DNA from: Candidatus Azobacteroides sp.
GTDB taxonomy: Bacteria; Bacteroidota; Bacteroidia; Bacteroidales; WRGA01
Assembly: GCA_021201815.1 (NCBI GenBank)
Contig: JAJQEC010000053.1
Span: 1 to 63,789, forward strand
DNA: 63,789 nucleotides
Direction: 5' to 3'
Shown piece after piece: positions 37,331-46,568 of the stretch. The translations under genes and the position numbers were made by a program. The notes beneath the pieces are model-generated. The model saw only the letters and a list, made by a program, of their open reading frames with translations. It was not told where the DNA came from and made no database searches. Within the stretch, counting starts at the first letter, position 1; every line of letters starts with the position of its first letter.

Positions 37331-37801
37331 TCAGTCTTTTTTAACTTCCACTAATACATTGGTGGAATATACTTTCAACACGACAATTTTTACTTCCGGG
37401 TCAATAAACTCCCCGTTTGATTTTACTTCTATTGTTTCTCCGTTGATACGTGCTTCTCCGATAGGATTTACACGGGAAATGGTAATGCCTTCATCGCCGG
37501 GTTTTATTTTCTCCTGACAGATACTTTCCACTTTCGAATCAATCTCTTCATTCAGTGCTACCTTATTTAACGCATTGGACCTGACCAGCCAGGTAAAAGC
37601 CCCTCCGAAAACCAATGCCGAACCAATCAGGGAAATATTTCCCCATGTATTTCCCAGTTGCATATATGCATACCAGATGCCGACAATGGCAAAAATTACG
37701 CCGGCAATCCCGGCAAAAGTAGTGCCCGGAAGGAAAAAAACTTCCAGGATCACCAACCCCACGGCAATAGACAAAAGTAATATGACAATAAATATTTCCA
37801 T
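37331..37801 (-). CDS. NfeD-like membrane protein
   Basis: The protein has 156 residues. Two to three transmembrane segments (about 2-22, 27-47, 52-72) include the VILEVFFLPGTTFAGIAGVI block typical of NfeD. They are followed by a small soluble OB-fold-like domain (PGDEGITISRVNPIGEARINGETIEVKSNGEFIDPEVKIVV). NfeD proteins usually sit beside a flotillin-like (FloA/SPFH) gene and help organise membrane domains. No such partner is adjacent here. It is transcribed leftward, upstream of the xylose operon promoter. Confidence 0.88.
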   Translation of the reverse strand: MEIFIVILLLSIAVGLVILEVFFLPGTTFAGIAGVIFAIVGIWYAYMQLGNTWGNISLIGSALVFGGAFTWLVRSNALNKVALNEEIDSKVESICQEKIKPGDEGITISRVNPIGEARINGETIEVKSNGEFIDPEVKIVVLKVYSTNVLVEVKKD

Positions 37802-37992
37802 TCTTCTTAATTATAACAAATAATTTTCAAGAATCAAGATTAAACAGATTACAAAGGAGAAATATAAAAAACCGTTATTCATCCCCTCAGCCTTGATTCT
37901 TGCATTTACTAAACAAAAACAAAGTTAATAATTTTTAGTGTTAAATCCTTGTTTTCTTTCTAAAAAGAAAATGAAAATAGGCAGGGATAATG

Positions 37993-38000
37993 TACTTTTG
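37993..38000 (+). promoter_or_regulatory. -7 element upstream of rlmN
   Basis: TACTTTTG matches TAnnTTTG and lies 18 bases before ATG 38019. It falls inside the upstream extension of the reading frame, supporting 38019 as the start. No clear -33 box. Confidence 0.4.
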
Positions 38001-38018
38001 TATTATTATTATATAGAA

Positions 38019-39050
38019 ATGGAAAAAGAAGCATTATCGGGTAAGACTCTGGCGGAATTAAAGGAAATGGTAACCTCTCTTCAGATGCCGGGATTTTCTG
38101 CAAAACAAATCGCCGACTGGCTTTATAAAAAGAAAGTCCGGACGATTGATGAGATGACTAACCTTTCTTTAAAATTCCGGGAAAAGCTGACCGAAAAATA
38201 TGAAGTCGGCAATACTGCTCCGGAGCAGTCCCAAAAATCAGCAGACGGTACCGTTAAATATCTTTTCCGAACGCAGGATAATAAACTTATCGAATCCGTT
38301 TTTATCCCGGAAAAGGAAAGGGCTACTCTTTGCATTTCCTCACAGGTAGGTTGTAAAATGAACTGCCTGTTCTGTATGACCGGTAAACAAGGATTTTCAG
38401 GAAACCTTTCTGCCAATGAAATTCTTAATCAGATCTTTTCCATTCCGGAATCGGATTTATTGACTAATGTGGTCTTTATGGGTATGGGAGAACCGTTAGA
38501 CAACTTTCAGGAAGTAAAGAAAGTAATTGAGATCCTGACAGCGGATTATGGGTATACATGGAGTCCGAAGCGGATTACCTTATCTACCATCGGAATCAAA
38601 AAAGAAATGCAAAACCTGTTGAATGATACGCAATGTCATATCGCAGTAAGTCTTCATTCTCCGTTTCATGAACAGCGGCTTTCGCTTATGCCAATGGAAA
38701 AGATAAATCCCGTCCGGGAAATTATCGAACAATTAAAAACATATGACTTCAGCAGGCAGAGACGGTTGTCTTTTGAATATATTATTTTTAAAAATGTAAA
38801 TGACAGTCAGGTACATGCAAAAGAACTGGTAAAACTTCTTTCCGGTCTGGAATGCCGCATTAACCTGATCCGTTTCCATAAAATCCCCGGTGTCGAGCTG
38901 GAAAGCCCGAACATGGCAGTCATTGAAAAATTTCAACAATACCTGAATAAAAGGGGAATTATCTGCACGTTACGTAAATCAAGGGGAGAAGATATTCTGG
39001 CAGCATGTGGAATGTTATCAGGGAAAGGAAAAGATATAAAGGAAAAATAA
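38019..39050 (+). CDS. rlmN: 23S rRNA (adenine-2503-C2)-methyltransferase
   Basis: This radical SAM enzyme methylates A2503 of 23S rRNA and A37 of some tRNAs. The protein has 343 residues from ATG 38019 (MEKEALSGKTLAELKEMV). The frame extends to 37938 but that part lies over the promoter and is not conserved-looking. The cluster motif is CKMNCLFC (C-x3-C-x2-C) within VGCKMNCLFCMTGKQGFSGNL. GMGEPLDN and the C-terminal TLRKSRGEDILAACGML with a catalytic Cys also match the family. It is monocistronic. Confidence 0.95.
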   Translation: MEKEALSGKTLAELKEMVTSLQMPGFSAKQIADWLYKKKVRTIDEMTNLSLKFREKLTEKYEVGNTAPEQSQKSADGTVKYLFRTQDNKLIESVFIPEKERATLCISSQVGCKMNCLFCMTGKQGFSGNLSANEILNQIFSIPESDLLTNVVFMGMGEPLDNFQEVKKVIEILTADYGYTWSPKRITLSTIGIKKEMQNLLNDTQCHIAVSLHSPFHEQRLSLMPMEKINPVREIIEQLKTYDFSRQRRLSFEYIIFKNVNDSQVHAKELVKLLSGLECRINLIRFHKIPGVELESPNMAVIEKFQQYLNKRGIICTLRKSRGEDILAACGMLSGKGKDIKEK

Positions 39051-39187
39051 AACCGGAAAATAATAATAATGGCCGGATTTTTACGGACTGGCCTTTACGG
39101 AGATAAAATATTTTTATAGAAATTAAGCTATTAAAATAACATCGGATTTTATTTGGAAAAAGACAAAAACGGTTGTATATTTGTGAT

Positions 39188-39320
39188 AAGGCTGATTTAT
39201 TGTGTCGAAAAATAATAAATCCGTGCTCTTCTAAATATTTATTTTCCATAATAACCCATGTTACCATTCCACTCCAGTGGTATGGTCGTACCACTCCAGT
39301 GGAACGGTTATATCAGCCTT
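39188..39320. repeat. Paired-hairpin element with flanking inverted repeat
   Basis: Two adjacent hairpins share the core CCAC-TCCA-GTGG. The first (39263-39286) has outer stem ACCAT/ATGGT; the second (39287-39306) has CGT/ACG. Outside them AAGGCTGAT (39188-39196) and ATCAGCCTT (39312-39320) are exact inverted copies. No target-site duplication is evident. The outer stems differ in sequence but keep pairing. Confidence 0.65.
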
Positions 39321-40209
39321 GTTATTAGATAACTTTATCCTTGCAGACAGATAACTTCACAAGAGTGAAAAGATTACTTCGATGGGCTATTCTTATGAAC
39401 CTGGTCTAATCCTTGTGGTTGGTATTAAAAAAGGAAATTGACTATTTAGTATAGTAAGTCCTGCTTATCAGTTCTATTATTTTACGCCTCCCCCTTTTAT
39501 CCGGAAAGCATTTTTTCTATTTGAGTATAGATGTTTATGATAGACAAAAAGAAAAAGGTATAATTCACTTATATATTTACACTTCAAATTTTCCATACTA
39601 ATTTTAAAACAAACATCACAAAAGAAGTTTCATAAAAAAGGAAAATATTCACCGTTATTTAAACTCATAGTTAAAATAACGGTGAAAATAATTGTACCGA
39701 TTATTTCTTATCTTACAGAGGATTTCTCCCTTGAACAGATTGAATATCCAAAAACTTCATTTAAATTTTGCATTCTTGAATTCTATAAATAATATGAAAA
39801 AGAATAAAAAAAGAACAAGCCGGTTTTATAAAATTAAGCTTTTAAAAACAGGAAAGTCTTTATATAAAAGCAAATAGCATATACTTTCTTAGGATTAATT
39901 TTCTCTTTTCTTCTTATTTTTATCATATAAGTATCTTATTCTTAAGGACAAGAAGGAAAAAACAAGAAGAAAAAGAGATTTTTTTTCATTCTTTTTCCCT
40001 TCTTAACCAAAAAAAATCAACAACACAAAATAGTTCTTTTTCGCCGATAAACTCTTTAACATACAGCTTAGAACAGCTTCTTATCTCTATCTGTTTAAGA
40101 TACTACATGCGGCACTTGTGATTTTGAAAGCTTCCATGTGCTGTTCGAAAAATAAATAGGATAATGTATCTGATTTAAGTATATAGATCAGAAATAAATT
40201 AAATAAGTT
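39321..40209. other. Long intergenic region upstream of manganese catalase
   Basis: The stretch is AT-rich, with one strong hairpin (listed separately) and a short basic frame at 39794-39877 (MKKNKKRTSRFYKIKLLKTG...) that is probably chance. No consensus promoter was found directly upstream of the catalase gene. Confidence 0.35.
39648..39686. repeat. 13-bp perfect hairpin
   Basis: TTCACCGTTATTT (39648-39660) and AAATAACGGTGAA (39674-39686) are exact complements with a 13-base loop. It is about 520 bases upstream of the catalase gene and not adjacent to any gene end. It could be an operator or an orphan terminator. Confidence 0.6.
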
Positions 40210-41145
40210 ATGATATATCACGTAAAAGAACTTCAATTCAATGCACGGGTATCCAAACCGGATCCTCGTTTTGCCCGCCTGTTACTGGAACAATTCGGAG
40301 GCGGAAACGGAGAATTAAAAGCAGCAATGCAATATTTTGTGCAGTCATTTGCATGTAAAAATACCTATCCGGATAAATATGATATGCTAATGGATATTGC
40401 CATGGAAGAATTAAGCCATCTGGAAATCGTCGGAGCTACTATACAGATGTTATTGACCGGTATTAACGGAGAATTAAAAGATGCGGCTGACAGTGCGGAA
40501 ATTAATGAGATGATGAAAGGAAAAGCCACAAAAGAAGACTTTATCCAGGAAGCTACAATTAATCCGCAGTTCGGAGTTTTATCAGGCGGAAGTCCCTTGC
40601 TTACCGATAGTAACGGTGTTCCCTGGACCGGAGCATACGTAAATGCCAACGGAGATCCTACGGTAGATTTACGTTCCAATATTGCAGCCGAATCCCGAGC
40701 TAAAATCGTATATGAATACTTATTGAAGTTTACGGATGACCCGTATGTAAAAGAAACACTTATCTTTTTAATGACCCGTGAGGTGACCCATTTCCAGCAG
40801 TTCGAAGCAGCTCTGGATACTATTCAGCCGAACTTCCCACCGGGAATTCTGCAAAGTAATCCGGATTATAGTAATCTGTATTATAATTTATCGAAAGGTG
40901 AAGATGTCAGAGGGCCATGGAATGAAGGAAAAAGCACACGGTTAAAAGAAACCTGGGAATATGTGGAAAATCCATTGGAACAGGTAACAGAAACCTGTGG
41001 ATTAACAAAAATGAAAGATAAAAAAACCGAACGTCCGAAAAATAAAGTAAAAGAAATGGATGAGAAGCTGAGCAAGGAAAGAAGCAAAGAAGTAAAAGAT
41101 GCTAATCCGCCGAAAGATCAGCAATGGACTAATTATAATATATAA
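40210..41145 (+). CDS. Manganese catalase
   Basis: The protein has 311 residues. It breaks down hydrogen peroxide with a di-manganese centre. The ferritin-like four-helix core shows ligands E35 (GELKAAMQY), E67-x2-H70 (EELSHLE) and later AAESRAKIVYEYLL and TREVTHFQQFE with the second Glu and His. The loop ...VLSGGSPLLTDSNGVPWTGAYVNANGDPTVDLRSN is typical. A charged C-terminal tail (about 265-311, Lys/Glu-rich) extends beyond the core. It is a single gene with its own long 5' region and a strong terminator, consistent with an oxidative stress role in an anaerobe or aerotolerant organism. Confidence 0.95.
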   Translation: MIYHVKELQFNARVSKPDPRFARLLLEQFGGGNGELKAAMQYFVQSFACKNTYPDKYDMLMDIAMEELSHLEIVGATIQMLLTGINGELKDAADSAEINEMMKGKATKEDFIQEATINPQFGVLSGGSPLLTDSNGVPWTGAYVNANGDPTVDLRSNIAAESRAKIVYEYLLKFTDDPYVKETLIFLMTREVTHFQQFEAALDTIQPNFPPGILQSNPDYSNLYYNLSKGEDVRGPWNEGKSTRLKETWEYVENPLEQVTETCGLTKMKDKKTERPKNKVKEMDEKLSKERSKEVKDANPPKDQQWTNYNI

Positions 41146-41158
41146 TACGTAACCATTA

Positions 41159-41251
41159 AAAAAGAGACTGGTTTCTTGTCACAGAGATTTCCATTTTTTG
41201 ATGAAAGAAGGATTTGTTAGGTTCCTTCTTTCTGAAGCCAGTCTCTTTTTA
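41159..41251 (+). terminator. Terminator of the catalase gene
   Basis: AAAGAGACTGG (41161-41171) pairs exactly with CCAGTCTCTTT at about 41238-41248, followed by Ts. The loop is long and contains a second small inverted pair (GAAAGAAGGA with TCCTTCTTTC). Confidence 0.75.
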
Positions 41252-41532
41252 CTATATATACCAACTATAAGCATTTATTTCATGAATGGTAACTTTTATT
41301 CGTACAAAAGTTACTATTCTTTTAAAAAAGAAAGATAATTGAGATTTGATTCATTGATAATAAGATTGAACTTATAATCAATGGATTGCTCAACTACCTT
41401 TCTTTTTTATATCCCTACTCCTACCCGCATTCTTTTTCTTTTTTACAATAAATTTAGAAAAAAACGTCCGGAAGGGAGGTAGGTATATAAAATTATTTCT
41501 ATCTTAGCTTAATTAAAAATCTAATTCATTTC

Positions 41533-42648
41533 ATGGAAGAAAAGAAAATTAAGATAGGGATTACACAGGGAGACATAAACGGAGTTGGGTATGAAGTGAT
41601 TCTGAAAATACTTTCCGACCCGAATATTGTGGATTTATGTACTCCTATTGTATACGGCTCACCCAAAATTGCCGCTTATCATAGAAAAGCATTGAATATG
41701 GATACGTTTACGTTCAATATTATTTCTAAAGCGGAAGATGCCAATGCCAAACGGATTAATATTATTAATTGTGTGGATGAAGAAATCCGGGTTGAACTCG
41801 GGAAATCGACAAAAGCCGCAGGACAGGCATCTTTTCTGGCTCTGGAAAGAGCAACGGAAGATTATAAAAACGGTCTGATCGATGCATTGGTAACTGCACC
41901 TATTAATAAAAATAATATTCAGTCCGAAGATTTCCAATTTGCCGGCCATACGGATTATTTGCAGGAAAAGTTTGCGATCCAGCAACAGGCATTGATGTTA
42001 ATGGCAACGGAAACATTGAAAGTGGGATTATTATCCATGCATGTTCCCTTATCAGAAGTACCGAAATATGTAACAAAAGAAAATGTAAGGAAAAGAATTC
42101 AGGATTTTGAAGCCTGCCTGAAACAGGATTTTCGTATTCTGAAACCCCGGATCGCAGTATTAGGACTTAATCCTCATGCCGGAGATAACGGCGTAATCGG
42201 TAAAGAGGAAATAGAAGTCATCCAACCTGTTATCGAGGAATTACAGAAAAAAAGCATTCTTTGTTATGGACCCTATCCGGCCGATGGCTTCTTCGGTTCT
42301 GAAAAGTTCCGGGAATTCGATGGTATTCTGGCTATGTATCATGATCAGGGGCTCATCCCGTTTAAAACCCTGGCTATGGAGAACGGGGTAAATTACAGCG
42401 CCTGCTTACCTATTATCCGGACCTCTCCGGATCATGGAACAGCTTATGATATTGCCGGTCAGAATATAGCTTCGGAAGTTTCCATGCGTCAGGCACTTTA
42501 TATGGCTATTGATATTTACAGAAACCGGAAATATTATGAAGAGATTACGGCAAATCCACTCCGGAAACAATATTACGAAAAAGGCGGGGCAGATATCGAT
42601 ATCAGCCTGATAGAAAATGAAGAAAAAGAAAACCATGGTCATCTGTAA
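41533..42648 (+). CDS. pdxA: 4-hydroxythreonine-4-phosphate dehydrogenase
   Basis: In pyridoxal phosphate synthesis this NAD-dependent enzyme oxidises 4-phosphohydroxy-L-threonine. The protein has 371 residues; the GITQGDINGVGYEVILKIL start, TAPINKNNIQSEDFQFAGHTDYLQ (metal and phosphate binding), LNPHAGDNGVIGKEE and MYHDQGLIPFKTLAMENGVNYSACLPIIRTSPDHGTAYDIAG are conserved blocks. Its 3' end overlaps a terminator hairpin. It is monocistronic and converges with serS. Confidence 0.96.
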   Translation: MEEKKIKIGITQGDINGVGYEVILKILSDPNIVDLCTPIVYGSPKIAAYHRKALNMDTFTFNIISKAEDANAKRINIINCVDEEIRVELGKSTKAAGQASFLALERATEDYKNGLIDALVTAPINKNNIQSEDFQFAGHTDYLQEKFAIQQQALMLMATETLKVGLLSMHVPLSEVPKYVTKENVRKRIQDFEACLKQDFRILKPRIAVLGLNPHAGDNGVIGKEEIEVIQPVIEELQKKSILCYGPYPADGFFGSEKFREFDGILAMYHDQGLIPFKTLAMENGVNYSACLPIIRTSPDHGTAYDIAGQNIASEVSMRQALYMAIDIYRNRKYYEEITANPLRKQYYEKGGADIDISLIENEEKENHGHL

Positions 42649-42660
42649 GGACCATGGTTT
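42630..42660. terminator. Bidirectional terminator overlapping the end of pdxA
   Basis: AAACCATGGTC (42630-42640) pairs exactly with GACCATGGTTT (42650-42660) and is followed by Ts; on the other strand it is followed by T-rich sequence too. The left arm encodes residues near the PdxA C-terminus, and the TAA stop lies in the loop. It ends both pdxA and, about 30 bases after its stop, serS. Confidence 0.8.
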
Positions 42661-42690
42661 TTCATTTTATTCTTAACTCCTGTTTTTCTT

Positions 42691-43962
42691 TCAATCAATC
42701 CTGTCGAATCCGACATATGGAATCAGGGCTTTTGGAATGTTTATTCCTTCAGGAGTCTGGTTATTTTCCAGTATGGCGGCCAGAATACGAGGCAAAGCCA
42801 ATGCACTGCCATTCAAGGTATGTGCCAGTTCTATTTTCTTATCGGCATTTCTGAAACGGCATTTCAGACGATTTGCCTGATAACTTTCAAAATTGGATAC
42901 CGAACTAACTTCCAGCCATCTCTTCTGTGCGGCAGAGAAGACTTCAAAATCGAATGTCAGCGCTGAAGTAAAACTCATATCGCCGCCACACAAGCGTAGA
43001 ATACGCCAGGGCAATTCCAGTTCTTCCACCAGGCTCTGTACGTAATCCACCATTTCCCGAAGAGATTCATACGAATGATCGGGTTTATCAATGCGCACTA
43101 TTTCCACTTTATCAAATTGATGCAACCGGTTTAATCCTCTTACGTCTTTTCCGTAAGAACCCGCCTCCCGCCGGAAACAGGCCGAGTAAGCCGTATTTTT
43201 TACGGGAAGGTCTTTTTCATCCAGAATAACATCCCGGTATATGTTTGTTACCGGCACCTCTGCTGTAGGAATAAGGTACAGATCATCAGCGGTTGCATGA
43301 TACATCTGCCCCTCTTTGTCCGGTAATTGTCCTGTTCCATATCCGGAAGCAGCATTTACCACATACGGAGGCTGAATCTCCAGGTAACCCGCATCACAGG
43401 CTTTATCCAGAAAAAAATTAATTAATCCGCGTTGCAGCCGGGCTCCTTTCCCTTTATAAACAGGAAACCCGGCACCGGTAATCTTCACACCTAACTCAAA
43501 GTCTATCAGATCATATTTTTTAGCTAATTCCCAATGAGGCAATGCATCTTCGTGTAATTCCGGAACTTGTCCTCCGGTTTTCTCCACTATATTTTCTTCC
43601 GGTGTTTTTCCTTCCGGTACCTCATCTGAGGGGAGATTGGGAATAAGAACCAAAAGTTCTGTCAGTTTTTGTTCGGCCTGCCGCAGGCTTTCTTCCAGTT
43701 CCTTATTTCCGTTTTTTATCTGAGTAACCTGGTTCCTTATTTCTTCTGCTTCTGTTTTTTTACCTTCTTTCATCAACTGGCCTACCTGCCGTGAAAGGGT
43801 ATTAAGCTGAGCCAGGCTGTTGTCCAGTGTTATCTGAGTTTTTTTTCTCAGCCGGTCAGTCTCCAATACCTGACCGATTATATCTTTTGCATCAAAATGC
43901 TTCTTTGCTAATTTCTGAATAACTAATTCCGGATTTTCACTAATCGTCTTAAGAGTCAGCAT
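42691..43962 (-). CDS. serS: Seryl-tRNA synthetase
   Basis: Class II aminoacyl-tRNA synthetase that charges tRNA-Ser. The protein has 423 residues from ATG 43960-43962 (MLTLKTISENPELVIQKL), the standard start; a frame reaching 43992 would overlap the -7 element. The N-terminal coiled-coil tRNA-binding arm spans about 30-105. The catalytic core has motif 2 (ACFRREAGSYGKDVRGLNRLHQFDKVE) and motif 3 (LNGSALALPRILAAILENNQ). Transcribed leftward from its own promoter. Confidence 0.97.
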   Translation of the reverse strand: MLTLKTISENPELVIQKLAKKHFDAKDIIGQVLETDRLRKKTQITLDNSLAQLNTLSRQVGQLMKEGKKTEAEEIRNQVTQIKNGNKELEESLRQAEQKLTELLVLIPNLPSDEVPEGKTPEENIVEKTGGQVPELHEDALPHWELAKKYDLIDFELGVKITGAGFPVYKGKGARLQRGLINFFLDKACDAGYLEIQPPYVVNAASGYGTGQLPDKEGQMYHATADDLYLIPTAEVPVTNIYRDVILDEKDLPVKNTAYSACFRREAGSYGKDVRGLNRLHQFDKVEIVRIDKPDHSYESLREMVDYVQSLVEELELPWRILRLCGGDMSFTSALTFDFEVFSAAQKRWLEVSSVSNFESYQANRLKCRFRNADKKIELAHTLNGSALALPRILAAILENNQTPEGINIPKALIPYVGFDRID

Positions 43963-43989
43963 ACTCGTTCTTTTATTTTTATTTATCCG

Positions 43990-43997
43990 CAAAGATA
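43990..43997 (-). promoter_or_regulatory. -7 element of serS
   Basis: CAAAGATA reads TATCTTTG leftward, a perfect -7 box 27 bases before the serS ATG. No good -33 box at the ideal spacing. Confidence 0.5.
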
Positions 43998-44038
43998 AAT
44001 ATTTTTACTCCATAAATAAGAGAATTAAAGTAAAACCT

Positions 44039-44139
44039 AAAAGGTAAAAAGTAAAAGGTAGAAATCGAGGATAATTTTCTATAAAATTATGGCAATATTT
44101 TTATAGAATTCCATTTTTACCTTTTACTTTTTACCTTTT
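44039..44139. repeat. 22-bp perfect inverted repeat of GTAAAAGG type
   Basis: The arm 44039-44060 (AAAAGGTAAAAAGTAAAAGG and two more bases) is the exact reverse complement of 44118-44139. The loop is 57 bases. It lies between the manA stop and the serS promoter and may end manA transcription. Confidence 0.8.
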
Positions 44140-44143
44140 ACTT

Positions 44144-45115
44144 TCAACTGTGTACTTCCAGAAGTTTAATTTCCTTTTCCGTATGGATGGTTATATTTTT
44201 TGTCGTTGCCGGTATTAACACTGTCATTCCCTGACGTATATTGACAGAAGCACCATTGTCATCCGTTAAACGACCTTCTCCGGAAAGACACATATAAATT
44301 ACAAAACTGTCACAGGAGGAAAAATCCCTTGTAATTGTTTCTGTAAGATGTAATAAAGTCGTATGGAAATAAGGAGAATCAACGAGCTTTACCGGAGTAT
44401 TTACTTCTTCTTTGTATTCGGTTTTGTAATTATCATACAGATTATAATCAATGGCATCTTTCGCCAGTTCCGTATGTAATTCACGGCTGTTCCCGGCTGC
44501 ATCTTTCCGGTTATAATCATAGATACGATAAGTAATATCCGATGTTTGTTGTATTTCGGCAATAAAGGTATTACTTCTGATGGCATGTACCCGTCCTGCT
44601 GGAAGATAAAATACATCTCCGGCAGCTACCCGGTGTAATTGCAATACATCTGTAAAGGTGTTATTTTTTACTCTTGTGACATATTCCTCCGGTGTAATTT
44701 TCTGAGCAAACCCGGAATATAAAGTAGCCCCTTCTTCTGCTTTCACCACATACCACATTTCTGTTTTTCCGAAACTGTTGTGCCGCTTTTTTGCCAGTTC
44801 ATCATTCGGATGTACCTGGATGGACAAATCATCCCTTGCATCGATAAACTTAATTAACAATGGAAATTGGCCGCCATATTTATTCAGGTTTTCCTTGCCA
44901 AGGAGGTCTGCTCCGTAGAGCTCAATCAGTTCTCCAAGATTTTTACCGGCTAATTCTCCTTCGGCTACGACGGACACATCATTTTTTACCTGGGAAATTT
45001 CCCAGCTTTCACCGATACCATCCTGTGAAGGAAGATTCTTGAATTTGCAAATCTCATTTCCACCCCAGATGGTAGACTTTAAAATGGGTTTGAATGTTAA
45101 AGGATATAGTTTCAT
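44144..45115 (-). CDS. manA: Mannose-6-phosphate isomerase, class I
   Basis: Interconverts mannose 6-phosphate and fructose 6-phosphate, feeding GDP-mannose synthesis or mannose use. The protein has 323 residues from ATG 45113-45115 (MKLYPLTFKPILKSTIWGG), the usual start; upstream Met codons add an unlikely extension. The cupin metal-site region includes QVHPNDELAK, GKTEMWYVV and LPAGRVHAIRSNTFIAEIQQTSDITYRIYDY. The size matches the short Bacteroidota/Firmicutes form. Leftward, 97 bases downstream of lpdA. Confidence 0.94.
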   Translation of the reverse strand: MKLYPLTFKPILKSTIWGGNEICKFKNLPSQDGIGESWEISQVKNDVSVVAEGELAGKNLGELIELYGADLLGKENLNKYGGQFPLLIKFIDARDDLSIQVHPNDELAKKRHNSFGKTEMWYVVKAEEGATLYSGFAQKITPEEYVTRVKNNTFTDVLQLHRVAAGDVFYLPAGRVHAIRSNTFIAEIQQTSDITYRIYDYNRKDAAGNSRELHTELAKDAIDYNLYDNYKTEYKEEVNTPVKLVDSPYFHTTLLHLTETITRDFSSCDSFVIYMCLSGEGRLTDDNGASVNIRQGMTVLIPATTKNITIHTEKEIKLLEVHS

Positions 45116-45212
45116 GGGTTGTTTGTTAAGAATCAAGAGTCGAGAAAAAAGAGTCAAGACTTTGATTGATTAGTGTGTATTGAGTTATATTTATTTTTTA
45201 TCATAGAGGAGC

Positions 45213-46568
45213 TTAATTGGCAAAGAGTGTATCTTTCATTATCTCATGCACCGTGGGATGTGGGAAAATAACTTTCTTCCATTGTTCGATTGTCATTTCC
45301 GATTCTATTGCCATGGAAGCTACGGTGATAAATTCAGACGCCGGATTTCCGAGTAAATGTACCCCTTTTATGTAATTATTTTTATCTGTCAGGATCTTAC
45401 ACAGACCATTCTTCCCTTCATTTTCTACAACAAATCGTCCGGAAAATGCCATAGGAAGTTTTAAAACTTTATAAGAAATGCCTTCCGTCCGTAACATTTC
45501 TTCCGTATATCCGACAGAAGCAATTTCCGGATTTGTATAGACTACAGAAGGAACTGCTTTATAAGACATCTTATCAGAGATCCGGGTGATATGGTTTACA
45601 GCTACTTCTGCTTCTCTACAGGCCGTATGAGCCAGCAGGTAAAAACCGGTTATATCGCCACAGGCATATAATCCCGGAATTGAAGTTTCCATATGAGCAT
45701 CAACCGCAATAGTTCCTTTTTCCGTTTTATTTATTTCCAGGTTTTCCAATCCCAGGTTTTCCATATTTGTTTTTCTTCCGGTGCTTATCAATAAGGTATC
45801 AAATTCCACAGTCTGTAATTCCTGGTCCGTACTCTCTATAGTAAGTTCACCGGTAGTTACATTTATCACCCGGGAAGACAGGTGAAAGATGATGCCTTTT
45901 TTTTCATAATAAGTTCTGAGCATACCGGCAATTTCAGGATCACAAGATGGAAGAATCTCTTCCTGAAGTTCTATTACGGTTACCTTTGTTCCTAATGAGT
46001 GATAAAGACAGGCGAATTCTATTCCTATAATGCCCCCTCCTATAATGGCGATACTTGTGGGAATCTCAGATGGATTTAATGCTTCCCTGCTTGTCCAGTA
46101 GCTGATATTCTCAAGTCCTTTTAAAGGAGGAATAAAAGTAGAAGAACCTGTACAAAGGATCACTTGTTTAGAAAGGTATTCTTCCTTGTTGCATACGACA
46201 TGAAAAATATTCTCTTCTTTACCTTTTATGTAGCCATGCCCTGAAATTACTTCAACCTGATTATTTTTCATCTTCTGCTTTATACCAGCTTGCAGTTTCC
46301 TGATAATTTTATTTTTCCTGCTTACAATTCCGGAAAGATTAATCTGCATACCTGAGGTTTCTATTCCGTATTTACCGGCACTCCGAATCGTGTCTGCTAC
46401 CTTTGCGGAATAAAGGAGTGTTTTGGTTGGAATACATCCCTCATTCAAACATACTCCTCCTAATGCATTTTCTTCTATCAGTAGTACTTTCAGCCCTTTT
46501 TCTCCGGCTCTTTCTGCAGCGGTATATCCGGCAGGTCCGCCTCCGATAATTAAAACATCATATATCAT
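45213..46568 (-). CDS. lpdA: Dihydrolipoyl dehydrogenase
   Basis: The E3 flavoprotein that reoxidises lipoyl groups of 2-oxoacid dehydrogenase or glycine cleavage complexes. The protein has 451 residues. FAD-binding GGGPAGYTAAE is at 9-19, the redox disulfide is C40-LNEG-C45 (GGVCLNEGCIPTKTLL), the NAD-binding IIGGGIIGIEFA follows, and the C-terminal FPHPTVHEIMKD carries the His-Glu pair. No E1/E2 genes are adjacent, so which complex it serves is not shown. Leftward, between the glycosyltransferase and manA. Confidence 0.95.
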   Translation of the reverse strand: MIYDVLIIGGGPAGYTAAERAGEKGLKVLLIEENALGGVCLNEGCIPTKTLLYSAKVADTIRSAGKYGIETSGMQINLSGIVSRKNKIIRKLQAGIKQKMKNNQVEVISGHGYIKGKEENIFHVVCNKEEYLSKQVILCTGSSTFIPPLKGLENISYWTSREALNPSEIPTSIAIIGGGIIGIEFACLYHSLGTKVTVIELQEEILPSCDPEIAGMLRTYYEKKGIIFHLSSRVINVTTGELTIESTDQELQTVEFDTLLISTGRKTNMENLGLENLEINKTEKGTIAVDAHMETSIPGLYACGDITGFYLLAHTACREAEVAVNHITRISDKMSYKAVPSVVYTNPEIASVGYTEEMLRTEGISYKVLKLPMAFSGRFVVENEGKNGLCKILTDKNNYIKGVHLLGNPASEFITVASMAIESEMTIEQWKKVIFPHPTVHEIMKDTLFAN

